Assembly: GCF_051521495.1 (NCBI RefSeq)
Contig: NZ_CP150355.1
Span: forward strand, 7,812,001 to 7,876,000
DNA from: Sorangium sp051521495
GTDB lineage: Bacteria; Myxococcota_A; Polyangia; Polyangiales; Polyangiaceae
Direction of reading: 5' to 3'
DNA: 64,000 nucleotides
The position numbers were made by a program, and so were the translations under genes. Below the pieces are notes generated by a model. The model did not search any database. It saw only the letters and a list, made by a program, of their open reading frames with translations, and had not been told where the DNA came from. Position 1 is the stretch's first letter. Every line of letters begins with the position of its first letter. Below, one piece after another: positions 26,224 to 35,730 of this stretch.

Positions 26224-27123
26224 TTGCCGTACCGCGACAAGCTGAATGCTGATTCGGGCACGGGGAAGCTGATCACGGTCCGCCGCTATCTCGATCCGGT
26301 CGCGGCCCAGATGGACCGCACGCTGCTCTCGGCCAACGGCATCGAGTCCCACGTGTTCGAGGCGGCGAGCTACAACCCGGTGCTGAGCGGCGCCGCCGGC
26401 GGCACGCAGCTGCAGGTGCGCGAGAGCGATCTCGAGCGCGTGGAGAGGCTCCTCGAGGTCCATCCCGGGGAGGCGGACAGCAACGACGACGAGGAGGCTG
26501 CCGGGGTCCGCTGCCCGCGCTGCGAGCTCGCCTACTGCTTCCACGAGCGCCTGCGCCTCGAGGGCACGAGCGCCGCCACCGCGCTCGCGATCCTCGCCGC
26601 GCCGCTCATGCTGTTCCTACCGAGGCGCTGGCACTGCCACAAGTGCGGCCATGTCTGGGACGATCCGAAGGAGGGGCCCGCCGCGATGACGAAGCTCGAG
26701 GAGGGCGATCCGCGGCCGGTCTTCCGCCTGCGGCGCGCGCACTCGGGCATGGGCCTGTTCCTCGGCCTGCTCGCGGGCTTCTGCGGGGCGCTCCTGGTCA
26801 CGGCCGCCCTGCCGCGCGACGCCGGTGCGGGGCTCGCCTCGGCCGTGCTCGTCGGGGCGCCCTTCGTCGGCTGGGCCGTCGGTCGCTGGTGGCAGTACGA
26901 TCTCTGCTCCGAGCCGGGCTGTCGCACGGCGCTGACGTCCGATCGGAGCGAGTGCCCGCGCTGCAGCGGCGCCATCGCCGGCGTCGTTCGGTCGGCTGAC
27001 GAGCACTACGCGGCGGCCGCGGATTTCCGGCGCGAGCTCAGCGCCCTGCGGGCGGCGGACCAGGCGCGCGAGGGCGAGACGAAGAAGAGAAGGAAGAAGC
27101 GGCCAGCCGGCGCTGCGGGTTGA
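26224..27123 (+). CDS. membrane protein with DUF2007-like domain and zinc ribbons
   Basis: A 299-residue protein with a TTG start preceded by AGGAGAGG; no closer in-frame ATG exists. Residues about 16-80 ('TVRRYLDPVAAQMDRTLLSA', 'GIESHVFE', 'LQVRESDLERVERLL') match the DUF2007 putative signal-transducing domain. Next is a split zinc-ribbon-like pair of CxxC motifs ('VRCPRCELAYC', 'WHCHKCGHVW'). Two membrane segments follow (about 180-200 and 205-225), then another Cys cluster ('DLCSEPGC', 'SECPRCSGA') and a basic Lys/Arg-rich tail. It stands alone between the dispersed repeat and a minus-strand gene. Its function is unknown. Confidence 0.8.
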   Translation: MPYRDKLNADSGTGKLITVRRYLDPVAAQMDRTLLSANGIESHVFEAASYNPVLSGAAGGTQLQVRESDLERVERLLEVHPGEADSNDDEEAAGVRCPRCELAYCFHERLRLEGTSAATALAILAAPLMLFLPRRWHCHKCGHVWDDPKEGPAAMTKLEEGDPRPVFRLRRAHSGMGLFLGLLAGFCGALLVTAALPRDAGAGLASAVLVGAPFVGWAVGRWWQYDLCSEPGCRTALTSDRSECPRCSGAIAGVVRSADEHYAAAADFRRELSALRAADQAREGETKKRRKKRPAGAAG

Positions 27124-27403
27124 GGACGAACGGCCGTAGCTGCCGAACACGCGGATCGCTGGGAACGGCGATCCCGCGCTGTGCGCGTTCGACGAGCGCC
27201 CGCGGACCGCTGCTGTGCATCACGGGGGGCGAAAGCCGATTGCGTACACGACGGCCATCGCCTCGCGGTTCTGGGGCGGCGTGATGAAGTCGAGGTTGCT
27301 GTTTCCGGCGACGACTCGTTATCGACCGGCTTTTCCGACAAGATTTCTGATCCGCTCCAGCACCCGCTGAGCCGGGCGAAGCCGCAGCGCCTCCAGGGCT
27401 TCG
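27124..27403. other. 280-bp gap with a possible C-terminal gene scrap
   Basis: On the minus strand a stretch (27318-27220) reads 'VVAGNSNLDFITPPQNREAM' then AVVYAIGFRPP and a stop. It looks like the end of a real protein but has a stop codon just upstream. I cannot name a parent family. Otherwise nothing is seen. Confidence 0.3.
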
Positions 27404-28639
27404 CTACGCGGGCGGATGTGGATACGGATAGAAGACGTCGAGCGTCGGAAACGCCGGCTCGGCGCGGATGCAGTCCCAGAGGTAGACAGCGAACCCCAGA
27501 TCGCCCGTCCAGAGCGAGTAGCGCAGCTGTCCGTACCGGCGCGCGTCCACCTGCGTCTGCAGGATGCCGTGCATCGCGAAGGCGCGCGCGCGATCCAGCC
27601 AGAGGGCGTCGCCGGTGCGCTCGTGGAGCTTGAGGAAGGCGTACCCGTTTCCGCCGGTGCCGTGGCACAGGTTGGAGCCTTTGCGAAGAGGCCCGGCCGC
27701 CCAGATCGCCTCTCCCGCGGCCAAAAGGAGCTCGTCGAGCGCATGGCTGGGGAGTTCGGAAAGACAGATGACGAAGCCGGGCGCGCCATGGCAGAACTGC
27801 ATCAGCCGAGGCGACGCGGCGTCGCCTCGTGAGGACAGCTCCGCTCGCCAGCTGGCCATGCCGCCTTCTCGCGTGGCTGTCCGCGCTATCGTGGTGGTGA
27901 TGACCTGCTCCCAGGCTGCCCAATCGCCGGCGTCCAAGAGGTGCCGGCCGCGGAGGAGCACGCGCGCGGTCGCGACGAACCCGTGGACGGCGTCGAGATA
28001 GGTGCTCCGGCGGCCGTACAGATCCTGCGACCAGAAGTGACAACCGTGCTCGTCGGACCACGCCAGCTGCGACCAGAGGCGCGCGGCGGTGCGGCGGAAG
28101 AGATCGGCCCAGCGCGCGTCGCCGAAGCGCTCGTGCAGGAACGACGCTGCCAGCATGGTCCCAGGCGCCCCCCACATCAGCTCGCGCGCCGGGTGGTCGA
28201 GGTTGCCCTCGATGAGCGCCGCCAGCCGGTCGGCGCGCTCGTCGGTGGGCCGCTCGCCCTGCGCCATCAGGAGGATGGGCGTGTCCCCCATCAGGAACGC
28301 GGCGCGCTCGTCGCCCGGCATGATCGAGGCCAGCCACGCGCGATTGCGGCCCAAGAGCGCGTCGAGCAGCTCACCGTGGCGCCTCGCGCCCGGCGCGGCC
28401 CCCGCCGCCTGCAGGTAGCCGAGCGCCCAGAGGACGCCCGCGGCGCCGTGGTAGAGCGGCGGCGCCGGCTGGCTCGGGTCGTCGCCGGGCTCCATGTCCT
28501 TCGGGTGCAGCGGCCAGTAGGCGCCTTCCGAGGAGCGAGCCTCGGTGTCGCGAACGATGGCCTCGATGCAGTCGCGCGCGGCGCGCTCGTCCCACGCGAC
28601 GGACGTCAATGGCTCGTGGCGTTCGGGTTCGTGCAGCAT
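27404..28639 (-). CDS. orphan LanC-like lanthionine-synthetase-fold protein
   Basis: A 411-residue cytoplasmic protein with the repeated GxxG signatures of the LanC alpha/alpha barrel: 'LYHGAAGVLWAL' (about 62), 'ELMWGAPGTMLAA' (about 150), 'QFCHGAPGFVICL' (about 283), 'NLCHGTGGNGYAFL' (about 328) and 'LWTGDLGFAVYLWDC' (about 380). The Cys of QFCHG and the Cys-His of NLCHG match the three zinc ligands of NisC. No LanB dehydratase, LanM, precursor peptide or transporter is nearby, so it more likely belongs to the stand-alone LANCL-type group (glutathione or dehydroamino-acid addition) than to a lantibiotic pathway. Length is normal for the fold. Confidence 0.88.
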   Translation of the reverse strand: MLHEPERHEPLTSVAWDERAARDCIEAIVRDTEARSSEGAYWPLHPKDMEPGDDPSQPAPPLYHGAAGVLWALGYLQAAGAAPGARRHGELLDALLGRNRAWLASIMPGDERAAFLMGDTPILLMAQGERPTDERADRLAALIEGNLDHPARELMWGAPGTMLAASFLHERFGDARWADLFRRTAARLWSQLAWSDEHGCHFWSQDLYGRRSTYLDAVHGFVATARVLLRGRHLLDAGDWAAWEQVITTTIARTATREGGMASWRAELSSRGDAASPRLMQFCHGAPGFVICLSELPSHALDELLLAAGEAIWAAGPLRKGSNLCHGTGGNGYAFLKLHERTGDALWLDRARAFAMHGILQTQVDARRYGQLRYSLWTGDLGFAVYLWDCIRAEPAFPTLDVFYPYPHPPA

Positions 28640-28772
28640 GCGGTGACTTTAACTGCTCCTCGACCGTCGCTCGTTTCAGGCGGGTGGACGGAGCGCAGAG
28701 TGCGCCTGCCGTCGCCTCGGGCAAGCGTCGCGCGCGCGACGCGCGGCGCGTGACTACGGACGCCGCGCGGCG

Positions 28773-29600
28773 CTAGGCGGCCAGCGCCTCGGTCAGCGCC
28801 CAGAGGCGCTCCTGCGCGACCTCGTCGAGCGCCTCCGCCGCCGCCGGCTTGATGCGGCTCTTCTCGAAGTATTCCCCCGTCACCCCGGCCAGCTCCGGCG
28901 CCGTGGCCACGTGCAGCGAGCACTCGGCGCCCTGCTCGGGCGTGAGCAAGAACAGGTGGAAGAGCTTCACAAGGAGCTTCGGGTAATCGCGCATCAGGTC
29001 CGTTCCGACCACGCCCGGATGGACGGCGTTGACCGTGACGCCCGTGCCCTCGAGCCGCCGGGCCAGCGCCTTGGTGAAGAGCACGTTGGCGAGCTTCGAC
29101 TGGTTGTACGCCGCGGTCGTGCTGTACTTCCGCCGCTCGAACTGCAGATCCTCCCAGTCCATCCGGCCGCGGTAGTGCAGCGCCGAGGACAGGACCACGA
29201 TCCGCGACGGCGCGCTCTTCTTCAAGAGCGGGAGGAGCTCCTGCGTGAGCAGCGACGTGCCCACGTGGTTGACCCCGAACGTCGCCTCGATCCCGTCGTC
29301 GGTCGTGCCGCGCGAGCCCCGCCACACCCCGGCGTTGTTCACCAGGACGTCGAGGCGATCGTGCGCCGCGCGAAACCGCTCTCCGAACGCGCGGATGCTC
29401 GCCTTGCTCCCGAGATCCAGCGCGATCACCTCGACGTCCTTGCGGCCGGTCGTGCGCGCGATGTCGTCGCGCGCGGCCTCCCCTCTGCCCACGTCGCGGC
29501 ACGCCAGCACCACCTTCGCGCCGCGCTGCGCGAGGCCGCGCGCCGTCTCCTTGCCAATGCCCGTGTTGCCCCCGGTCACGATGCAGACCTTCCCGTTCAT
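28773..29600 (-). CDS. short-chain dehydrogenase/reductase, retinol-dehydrogenase-like
   Basis: A 275-residue NAD(P)-dependent oxidoreductase with GAGAGG before the ATG. The classical SDR elements are all present: cofactor motif 'TGGNTGIG' (about 9-16), 'LDLGS', 'VNNAG' (about 86), catalytic Ser in 'VVLSSALHY', and catalytic Tyr-Lys in 'AAYNQSKLANVLF' (about 165). 'VNAVHPGVVGTDL' follows. The overall layout resembles the retinol dehydrogenase/WWOX-like branch (RDH11-14). The substrate is unknown, probably a lipophilic alcohol or ketone. It is 133 bp downstream of nothing co-directional with an obvious link; the LanC-like gene follows on the same strand after 133 bp. Confidence 0.92.
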   Translation of the reverse strand: MNGKVCIVTGGNTGIGKETARGLAQRGAKVVLACRDVGRGEAARDDIARTTGRKDVEVIALDLGSKASIRAFGERFRAAHDRLDVLVNNAGVWRGSRGTTDDGIEATFGVNHVGTSLLTQELLPLLKKSAPSRIVVLSSALHYRGRMDWEDLQFERRKYSTTAAYNQSKLANVLFTKALARRLEGTGVTVNAVHPGVVGTDLMRDYPKLLVKLFHLFLLTPEQGAECSLHVATAPELAGVTGEYFEKSRIKPAAAEALDEVAQERLWALTEALAA

Positions 29601-29796
29601 GCCGCACCTCTCTCAGGTTCTTGTGGCGAGCGCAAGGCCACCATGCGCCCGCCGCGCGGCGCGGAGGTGAAGACGCCACCCCCGCGTTGATGACGACGAC
29701 GCGACGACGCACGACGCAAGGTCCTATCCCGCGAAACTCCAGCAGGAATCGCGACCCCCTTGACGTGGACGCGCCCCCAGTTTCTCCTGATTCTCT

Positions 29797-32700
29797 ATGC
29801 TCAGCCTAAGAGTATCTCTTGTGCGACGAGCGTGCTTCGTGTGGGGCATGCTGGCGATGGCCGTGGGGTGCGGGAGCAGCGGATCCCCTGGCGAACCCGA
29901 GCCGCTCGGTGCCGCAGCCGAGGCGCTGACGGGCGACGAGCCGGACCTCGTGATCTCGAGCGTGAGCGCGCCGCCGAGCGCCGTGCCGGGCAGCTATTTC
30001 GCGACGTCCGTCACTGTGTGCAATGAGGGCAATTCCGCGAGCTACAGTACCGATGTCGAGGTGAAGCTGTCGGACGACGACATCATCACACCGTCGGATC
30101 TCACCGTCGGCTATGCGCCGCTGGGGTACCTCGACCGGGGGCGATGCGTCGAGCTCGGCGTCCAGACCACCGCGGCCGTGCCCGACGGCGCGTACACGCT
30201 CGGCGTCGTGGTGGACCGGCTCGACCATGTGATCGAGCTCTCGGAGACCAACAACTCGGCTTTGACGGGCGAGATCGGCATTGGTTACGGCCCGGATCTC
30301 GTCGTCTCGGCCGTGAGCGGCCCGCCGAGCGCGTTTCCCGGGGGCGGCTTCGAGGTCCAGGTCACGGTGTGCAATCAGGGCACGACGCCGAGCCACACGC
30401 CGTTCGTGGAGGTGCTCCTCTCGCCGGACGCCACGATCGAGCCGTGGGATCACCTCCTCGGCGGCGCCCCGCTGCCCTGGTTGGACGCTGGCCAGTGCGG
30501 GTCGGTGACCGTGCCGGTCAGCGCGAATGTCCCCGAAGGCGCCTATTCCCTCGGCGCGATCGCGCACGAGAACGGCTGGAACGACGAGCTCGTCACGTCC
30601 AACAACGCGCGGGCGGGCGAGCTTCTCGGCGTCGGCTATCAGGCGGATCTCGTGGTGTCGGCGGTGAGCGGGCCGCCGAGCGCGATGCCCGGCGGCATCC
30701 TCGATGCCTCGGTCACCGTCTGCAACCAGGGCACGCAGCCGAGCTACGGCGCCGAGGTCGACCTCCTGCTCTCGGCCGACGGCGAGATCACGCCCGCCGA
30801 TTTCCCGATCGGCGACGGCTATGTGCCCTTCCTGAGCCCAGGAGAGTGCTTCTCCGCGACGATCCCCGCGAACACGTACGTGCCCGACGGCGCGTACACG
30901 CTGGGCGCGATCGTGGACGCCTCAGACGTGATCATCGAGCTCATCGAAACGAACAACGCCGCGGCGGGCGGCGTTATCGGCGTCGGCCACCAGCCGGACC
31001 TCATCGTATCCTCGGTGAGCGGGCCGCCGAGCGCGATGCCCGGTGGCATCCTGAATGCCTCGGTCACCGTCTGCAACCAGGGCACGCAGGCGAGCTATGG
31101 CAGCTACGTGGATCTGTACCTCTCGTCGGACGCGGTCATCACGGGGGCCGACGTCCCCATCGGCGGCGATTCGCTGCCGTACCTCGAGCCTGGGCAGTGC
31201 GAGACACGGACCTTCCAGGCGAGCGTTACCGCGCCTGACGGCGCCTACCACCTCGGCGCAATCGTCGATCGGTACAACGGGGTTCCCGAGCTCGTCGAGA
31301 CCAACAATGCCGCGGCTGGCCCCGTGATCGGCGTCGGCTATCGGCCCGATCTCGTCGTCTCCGCGGTGAGCGGCCCGCCGAGCGCCCTTCCGGGCAGCGG
31401 CTTCGGCGCCACCGTCACCGTCTGCAACCAGGGCACGACCCCGAGCTACAGCGCCGCCCTGGAGCTGCGCCTGTCACCCGACGACAGCATCACGTGGACC
31501 GACACGCCCGCCGGCGGCGCCCCGGCGCCGTACCTGGATCCCGGGCAGTGCGCCGCCGTGACCATCCCTGCGAGCGCTTACGTGCCTGACGGCACCTATC
31601 ACCTCGGCGCGATCGTCGATCCGTACGACTGGCAGCCCGAGCTGATCGAGACCAACAACGCGACGGCGGGCGACCTGATCGGCGTCGGCTACTTGCCCGA
31701 CCTCATCGTCTCTTCCGTGAGCGGGCCGCCGAGCGTCACGCCCGGCAGCGGCTTCACCGGGGCCGTCACCATCTGCAATCAGGGCACGACCCCGAGCTAC
31801 GGCGTCGATGTCGAGCTGTTCCTGTCGGCCGACGGCGCGATCACGCGGTCGGACATCCACGCCGGGAACTTCTATGTCCCCAGCCTGAGCCCCGGGCAGT
31901 GCGCCTCGGTCGACGTGCCCGCGAGCGCCTACGCGCCCGACGGCGCCTATCGCCTCGGCGCGATCGTCGACCCGAACGGCTGGTTCGCCGAGCTCATCGA
32001 GACCAACAACGCCGCGGCGGGCAGCGTGATCGGCGTCGGCTACGCGCCGGATCTCGTCGTCTCCGCGGTGAGCGGTCCGCCGAGCGTCTACCCCGGCGGC
32101 GGCTTCGATGCCGAGATCACCGTCTGCAATCAGGGCACGAACCCGAGCTATGGCACCCACGTGGAGCTGCGCCTCTCCGCGGATGCGAACATCTCGACAG
32201 CCGACTTCCTCGCCGGCGGCGGCCCCGTGCCGTACCTGGATCCGGGCCAGTGCGCCACCGTGACCTTCGCGGCGAGCGCTTATGTGCCCGACGGCGCCTA
32301 TCACCTGGGCGCGATCGTCGACCCGTACACCTGGCAGCCGGAGCTCATCGAGACCAACAACGCCGGGTCAGGCTCGCTGCTCGGCGTCGGCTACTGGCCC
32401 GACCTCATCGTCTCTTCCGTGAGCGGACCGCCGAGCGTCCTGCCCGGCAGCGGCTTCAACGCGGCCGTCACCGTCTGCAATCAGGGCACGACCCCCACCT
32501 ACGGCGCCGACGTCGAGCTATTCCTGTCGAGCGACGGGGCGATCACGCCCTCGGACGTCCACGCCGGGAACGCCTATGTCCCCGGCCTGAACCCAGGGCA
32601 GTGCGCCTCCATCGCGGTGCCCGCGAGCGCCTACGTGCCCGACGGCGCTCACCACCTCGGCGCCATCGTGGACCCGAACGGCGCGCTCGACGAGCTCATC

Positions 32701-34503
32701 GAGACCAACAACGCCGCGGCAGGCGGCGTGATCGGCGTCGGCTACGCGCCGGATCTCGTCGTCTCCTCGGTGAGCGGGCCCCCGAGCGTCATCCCTGGCG
32801 GCGGCTTCGACGTGTCGGTCACGGTCTGCAACCAGGGCACGCAGACGAGCTACGGCACCCAGGTTGAGCTGCTGCTCTCCGCGGACGCGACCCTCACGAT
32901 GACCGACTCCCCTGCTGGCAACGCTCCGGTGCCGTACCTGGATCCGGGCCAGTGCGCCACCGTAACCTTCCCGGCGAGCGCTTACGTGCCCGACGGCGCA
33001 TACCACCTGGGCGCGATCGTCGACCGGTACGGCTGGGTCCCCGAGCTCATCGAGACGAACAACGCCGAGGCGAGCGCCGTGATCGGCGTCGGCTACTGGC
33101 CCGACCTCATCGTCTCCGCGGTCAGCGGTCCCCCCAGCGTCCTGCCGGGCAGCGGCTTCGACGCGTCCGTCACCGTCTGCAACCAGGGTACGCAGCCGAG
33201 CTACGGCGCCGCCGTGGAGCTCTACCTGTCCGCCGACGCCACGCTCACGGCAGGCGACACGCCCGTTGGCAGCGGCATGGTCTCCTTCCTGGCACCTGGG
33301 CAGTGCGCCACGGTGCCAGTTCCCGCGTACCTCTACGCGCCCGACGGTGCCTATCGCCTCGGCGCGATCGTCGATCGCTACGACTGGCAGAAAGAGCTGA
33401 ACGAGTCCAACAACGCTGCCCCGGGTGACCTCATCGGCGTGGGCGTCCGGCCGGATCTCGTGGTCTCCTCGATCAGCGGCCCACCCAGCGCCCTGCCGGG
33501 CAGCGGCTTCGATGTATCCGTCACCGTGTGCAACCAGGGCACGACCCCGAGCTACGGCGTCGGCGTCGATCTGCTCCTGTCGAGCGACGACGCGATCACG
33601 CCCTCGGACGCCCACGCCGGGAGCGGCTATGTGCCCGGCCTGAGCCCTGGACAGTGCACCTCCGTGCTCGTCCCCGCGAGCGCGTATGTGCCCGACGGCG
33701 CCCACCGCCTCGGGGCGATCGTGGACCCGGGCGGCTCGCTCGACGAGCTCATCGAGAGCAACAACGCCGCGGCGGGCAGCGTGATCGGCGTCGGCTTCCG
33801 GCCGGATTTCATCGTCTCCGCCGTGAGCGGGCCGCCGAGCCTCGCCCCGGGCGACAGCTTCGACGCCGAGGTCACGGTCTGCAACCAGGGCACACAGCCG
33901 GGGTACGGCAGCAACGTGGAGCTGCGGCTCTCCTCGGACGCGACCGTCACGACAGCCGACTTCCTGGCCGGCAACGGGTCGGTGCCGTACCTGGCGCCGG
34001 GTCAGTGCGCCACCGTGACCTTCCCGGCGAGCGCGTACGTGCCGGAAGGCGCCTACCACCTGGGCGCGATCGTCGATGCGTACGGCTGGATTCCCGAGCT
34101 CATCGAGACCAACAACGTCGCCGCCGGCGAGCTGATGGCCATCGGCCACGGCCCCGATCTCGTCGTCTCGACCGTGAGCGGCCCGCCGAGCGCCACGCCG
34201 GGCAGCGTCTTCGACGCCTCGATCACCGTCTGCAACCAGGGGACGGCGCCGAGCTACGGCACCCTCGTGGAGGTCCGGCTGTCCGCCGACGCGACGATCA
34301 CGACCGCCGACTTCCTGGCCGGAGGCGCCTGGGTGCCGAAGCTCGATGTCGGCCAGTGCGAGAGCCTCCTCATTCCCGCGGACGTTGACGTCCCGGCGGA
34401 TAGCTATACGCTCGGCGCCATCGTGGACGCCTACGGCAACGTCACCGAGCTCCTAGAGGGCAACAACGCCACGGCCGGCGGCGAGCTTCTCGTCAGCTTC
34501 TGA
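29797..34503 (+). CDS. giant surface lipoprotein with 13 CARDB repeats
   Basis: A 1,568-residue protein from ATG 29797 (GTG 29821 is an alternative; neither has a clear ribosome site). The signal has the lipobox 'MLAMAVGC'. After a short acidic linker the whole chain is 13 tandem Ig-like repeats of about 115 residues. Each starts 'PDLVVSAVSGPPS', contains 'VTVCNQGT' and 'LDPGQCATV' (one Cys pair per repeat), and ends 'LGAIVDPYGWQPELIETNNA'. This is the CARDB (cell adhesion related, bacterial) pattern. Repeats differ by scattered changes and appear to alternate in type (LIVSS versus LVVSA). A long stiff surface stalk for adhesion is the likely role. It is convergent with the metzincin gene. 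Confidence 0.9.
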   Translation: MLSLRVSLVRRACFVWGMLAMAVGCGSSGSPGEPEPLGAAAEALTGDEPDLVISSVSAPPSAVPGSYFATSVTVCNEGNSASYSTDVEVKLSDDDIITPSDLTVGYAPLGYLDRGRCVELGVQTTAAVPDGAYTLGVVVDRLDHVIELSETNNSALTGEIGIGYGPDLVVSAVSGPPSAFPGGGFEVQVTVCNQGTTPSHTPFVEVLLSPDATIEPWDHLLGGAPLPWLDAGQCGSVTVPVSANVPEGAYSLGAIAHENGWNDELVTSNNARAGELLGVGYQADLVVSAVSGPPSAMPGGILDASVTVCNQGTQPSYGAEVDLLLSADGEITPADFPIGDGYVPFLSPGECFSATIPANTYVPDGAYTLGAIVDASDVIIELIETNNAAAGGVIGVGHQPDLIVSSVSGPPSAMPGGILNASVTVCNQGTQASYGSYVDLYLSSDAVITGADVPIGGDSLPYLEPGQCETRTFQASVTAPDGAYHLGAIVDRYNGVPELVETNNAAAGPVIGVGYRPDLVVSAVSGPPSALPGSGFGATVTVCNQGTTPSYSAALELRLSPDDSITWTDTPAGGAPAPYLDPGQCAAVTIPASAYVPDGTYHLGAIVDPYDWQPELIETNNATAGDLIGVGYLPDLIVSSVSGPPSVTPGSGFTGAVTICNQGTTPSYGVDVELFLSADGAITRSDIHAGNFYVPSLSPGQCASVDVPASAYAPDGAYRLGAIVDPNGWFAELIETNNAAAGSVIGVGYAPDLVVSAVSGPPSVYPGGGFDAEITVCNQGTNPSYGTHVELRLSADANISTADFLAGGGPVPYLDPGQCATVTFAASAYVPDGAYHLGAIVDPYTWQPELIETNNAGSGSLLGVGYWPDLIVSSVSGPPSVLPGSGFNAAVTVCNQGTTPTYGADVELFLSSDGAITPSDVHAGNAYVPGLNPGQCASIAVPASAYVPDGAHHLGAIVDPNGALDELIETNNAAAGGVIGVGYAPDLVVSSVSGPPSVIPGGGFDVSVTVCNQGTQTSYGTQVELLLSADATLTMTDSPAGNAPVPYLDPGQCATVTFPASAYVPDGAYHLGAIVDRYGWVPELIETNNAEASAVIGVGYWPDLIVSAVSGPPSVLPGSGFDASVTVCNQGTQPSYGAAVELYLSADATLTAGDTPVGSGMVSFLAPGQCATVPVPAYLYAPDGAYRLGAIVDRYDWQKELNESNNAAPGDLIGVGVRPDLVVSSISGPPSALPGSGFDVSVTVCNQGTTPSYGVGVDLLLSSDDAITPSDAHAGSGYVPGLSPGQCTSVLVPASAYVPDGAHRLGAIVDPGGSLDELIESNNAAAGSVIGVGFRPDFIVSAVSGPPSLAPGDSFDAEVTVCNQGTQPGYGSNVELRLSSDATVTTADFLAGNGSVPYLAPGQCATVTFPASAYVPEGAYHLGAIVDAYGWIPELIETNNVAAGELMAIGHGPDLVVSTVSGPPSATPGSVFDASITVCNQGTAPSYGTLVEVRLSADATITTADFLAGGAWVPKLDVGQCESLLIPADVDVPADSYTLGAIVDAYGNVTELLEGNNATAGGELLVSF
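29941..34500 (+). repeat. 13 tandem repeats of about 345-350 bp (CARDB)
   Basis: Each unit begins at a codon run for PDLVVS and contains GTCTGCAACCAGGGCACG or a close variant. First unit at 29941, second at 30292. DNA similarity between units is high, so recombination between them is possible. Confidence 0.85.
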
Positions 34504-34622
34504 GCGCCCGCTCTCATGAGCGCCCGCTCTCACGATGGCAGAGGCCGGTCGCGCGCGATCCGCTCGCGCGCGACCGCGCAGCCGGGCCTGGACGGCGAAC
34601 ATCGCGCCGCGCGGTCGCGCGC
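34502..34622. terminator. direct repeat plus 14-bp inverted repeat between convergent genes
   Basis: TGAGCGCCCGCTCTCA is repeated twice right at the stop of the CARDB gene. Further on GCGCGCGACCGCGC (34566-34579) pairs perfectly with GCGCGGTCGCGCGC (34609-34622) around a 29-nt loop. It lies before the convergent metzincin gene ends and is a plausible transcription end for both. Confidence 0.55.
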
Positions 34623-34708
34623 TTGCTCCCACCGTTGAGGCTATCCCATGCGCCCGCGATGGATGCGTGTCGCATAGCCACCGCGGCGCCGACGCTACCG
34701 CGCCGCGA

Positions 34709-35497
34709 CTATCTGGGATAGGCGATCTTGATGAAGTCGATATCCATCGGCGACAGCCTGGTGTTCTGTTCGGCCCTGAAGCCCGCAGGGCTCACGATGA
34801 GCCCGGCCGGGAAGGCGTAGAGCATGATCGAGGCGGGATCGAAGTCGGTGCCCAGGAGGATGTCCTCCGAGTACTTCTCGATGATGTTGTAGCGGATCTG
34901 CTCCCTGGTCCAGTAATTCGGCGGACCGGAGAACACCCTATAGACGGCCTCTTCGTTCCACACGATGCCGCCCCGGGGGTTCTGGTGCTCGTGGATGGCG
35001 CCGAGGGCGTGACCGAACTCGTGGAGTGCGACGCGCGAATACTCCTCGTCGTCGGTGTCGTCCCGGAGCCACCCGAAGTTCATGGTGGGCTGGTTGCGCG
35101 GAAAATAATCTTCCACAAGGGCGTCGGTGCCGAGCGCCGACCACGAGCCGGAGTCGGCGTAGAATGAGATCCTGATCTCCGCGTACTTGGAATCGCCGAA
35201 TTCGAACTGGACGTTGGCATACTGCGTCCACTGCATGGCGTACTGCTCGACCTTCGCCTGCATCGTGGCAGAGCCGTCGAGGAAGCGAATCTTCAGGACC
35301 TTCCCGGGGCGCCACCGCTTGCGAGCGATGAGCGCGATCTTCTCCGCCGGCTTGAGGTTCGGGTCGTTCGGGTTGAGGTTCGGATCCACGTCGTTCGCCG
35401 GGTTTTCCCGCACGGCGGCCCGCATTCCATCGTCTTCCAGATCGAGCGGCAGCTTCCTATCGTAGCAGATGTTGATCTTGGCTTCTGGCGTCGCCAT
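34709..35497 (-). CDS. metzincin-type zinc protease (astacin/matrixin-like)
   Basis: A 262-residue protein. ATG 35497 has a strong AGGAGGG 8 bp upstream; a longer TTG-started frame has none. There is no signal peptide ('MATPEAKINICYDRKLP'), so export, if any, is by another route. The catalytic motif 'VALHEFGHALGAIHEHQNP' (about 155-172) is the full HExxHxxGxxH metzincin zinc site followed by Glu, as in astacins, and 'ASIMLYAFP' (about 222) is the Met-turn. 'WRPGKVLKIRFLDG' begins the catalytic domain. It is convergent with the CARDB gene and on the same strand as the caspase-like gene, 233 bp downstream of it. A decayed second copy including its upstream region lies at 37982-38219. Confidence 0.88.
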   Translation of the reverse strand: MATPEAKINICYDRKLPLDLEDDGMRAAVRENPANDVDPNLNPNDPNLKPAEKIALIARKRWRPGKVLKIRFLDGSATMQAKVEQYAMQWTQYANVQFEFGDSKYAEIRISFYADSGSWSALGTDALVEDYFPRNQPTMNFGWLRDDTDDEEYSRVALHEFGHALGAIHEHQNPRGGIVWNEEAVYRVFSGPPNYWTREQIRYNIIEKYSEDILLGTDFDPASIMLYAFPAGLIVSPAGFRAEQNTRLSPMDIDFIKIAYPR

Positions 35498-35730
35498 ATT
35501 CCTATCCCTCCTCGAAGGCCGGCGGGCGCTCGTGCGCGCGGACAGGCCATGGCGGATCGATAAAGCACAAGGCCCGAAGGTCAAGCTGGGACGGAGCGGG
35601 GGGCGGGCAACCGTCGGGTCGTAGCGCGCCGGCTTTCATGCCGAGGGAACCCGCTCCGGCATTTTACGGAGAGGGACCCCACACAGGGCTCATCCCGGAG
35701 CACCAGCTCGCGATGATCAAATCATCGAGG

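Noticed and set aside
26018..26245. 75-codon frame starting in the dispersed repeat
   Set aside because: No ribosome site, it overlaps the start of the DUF2007-like gene, and the other repeat copy has stop codons at the matching positions.
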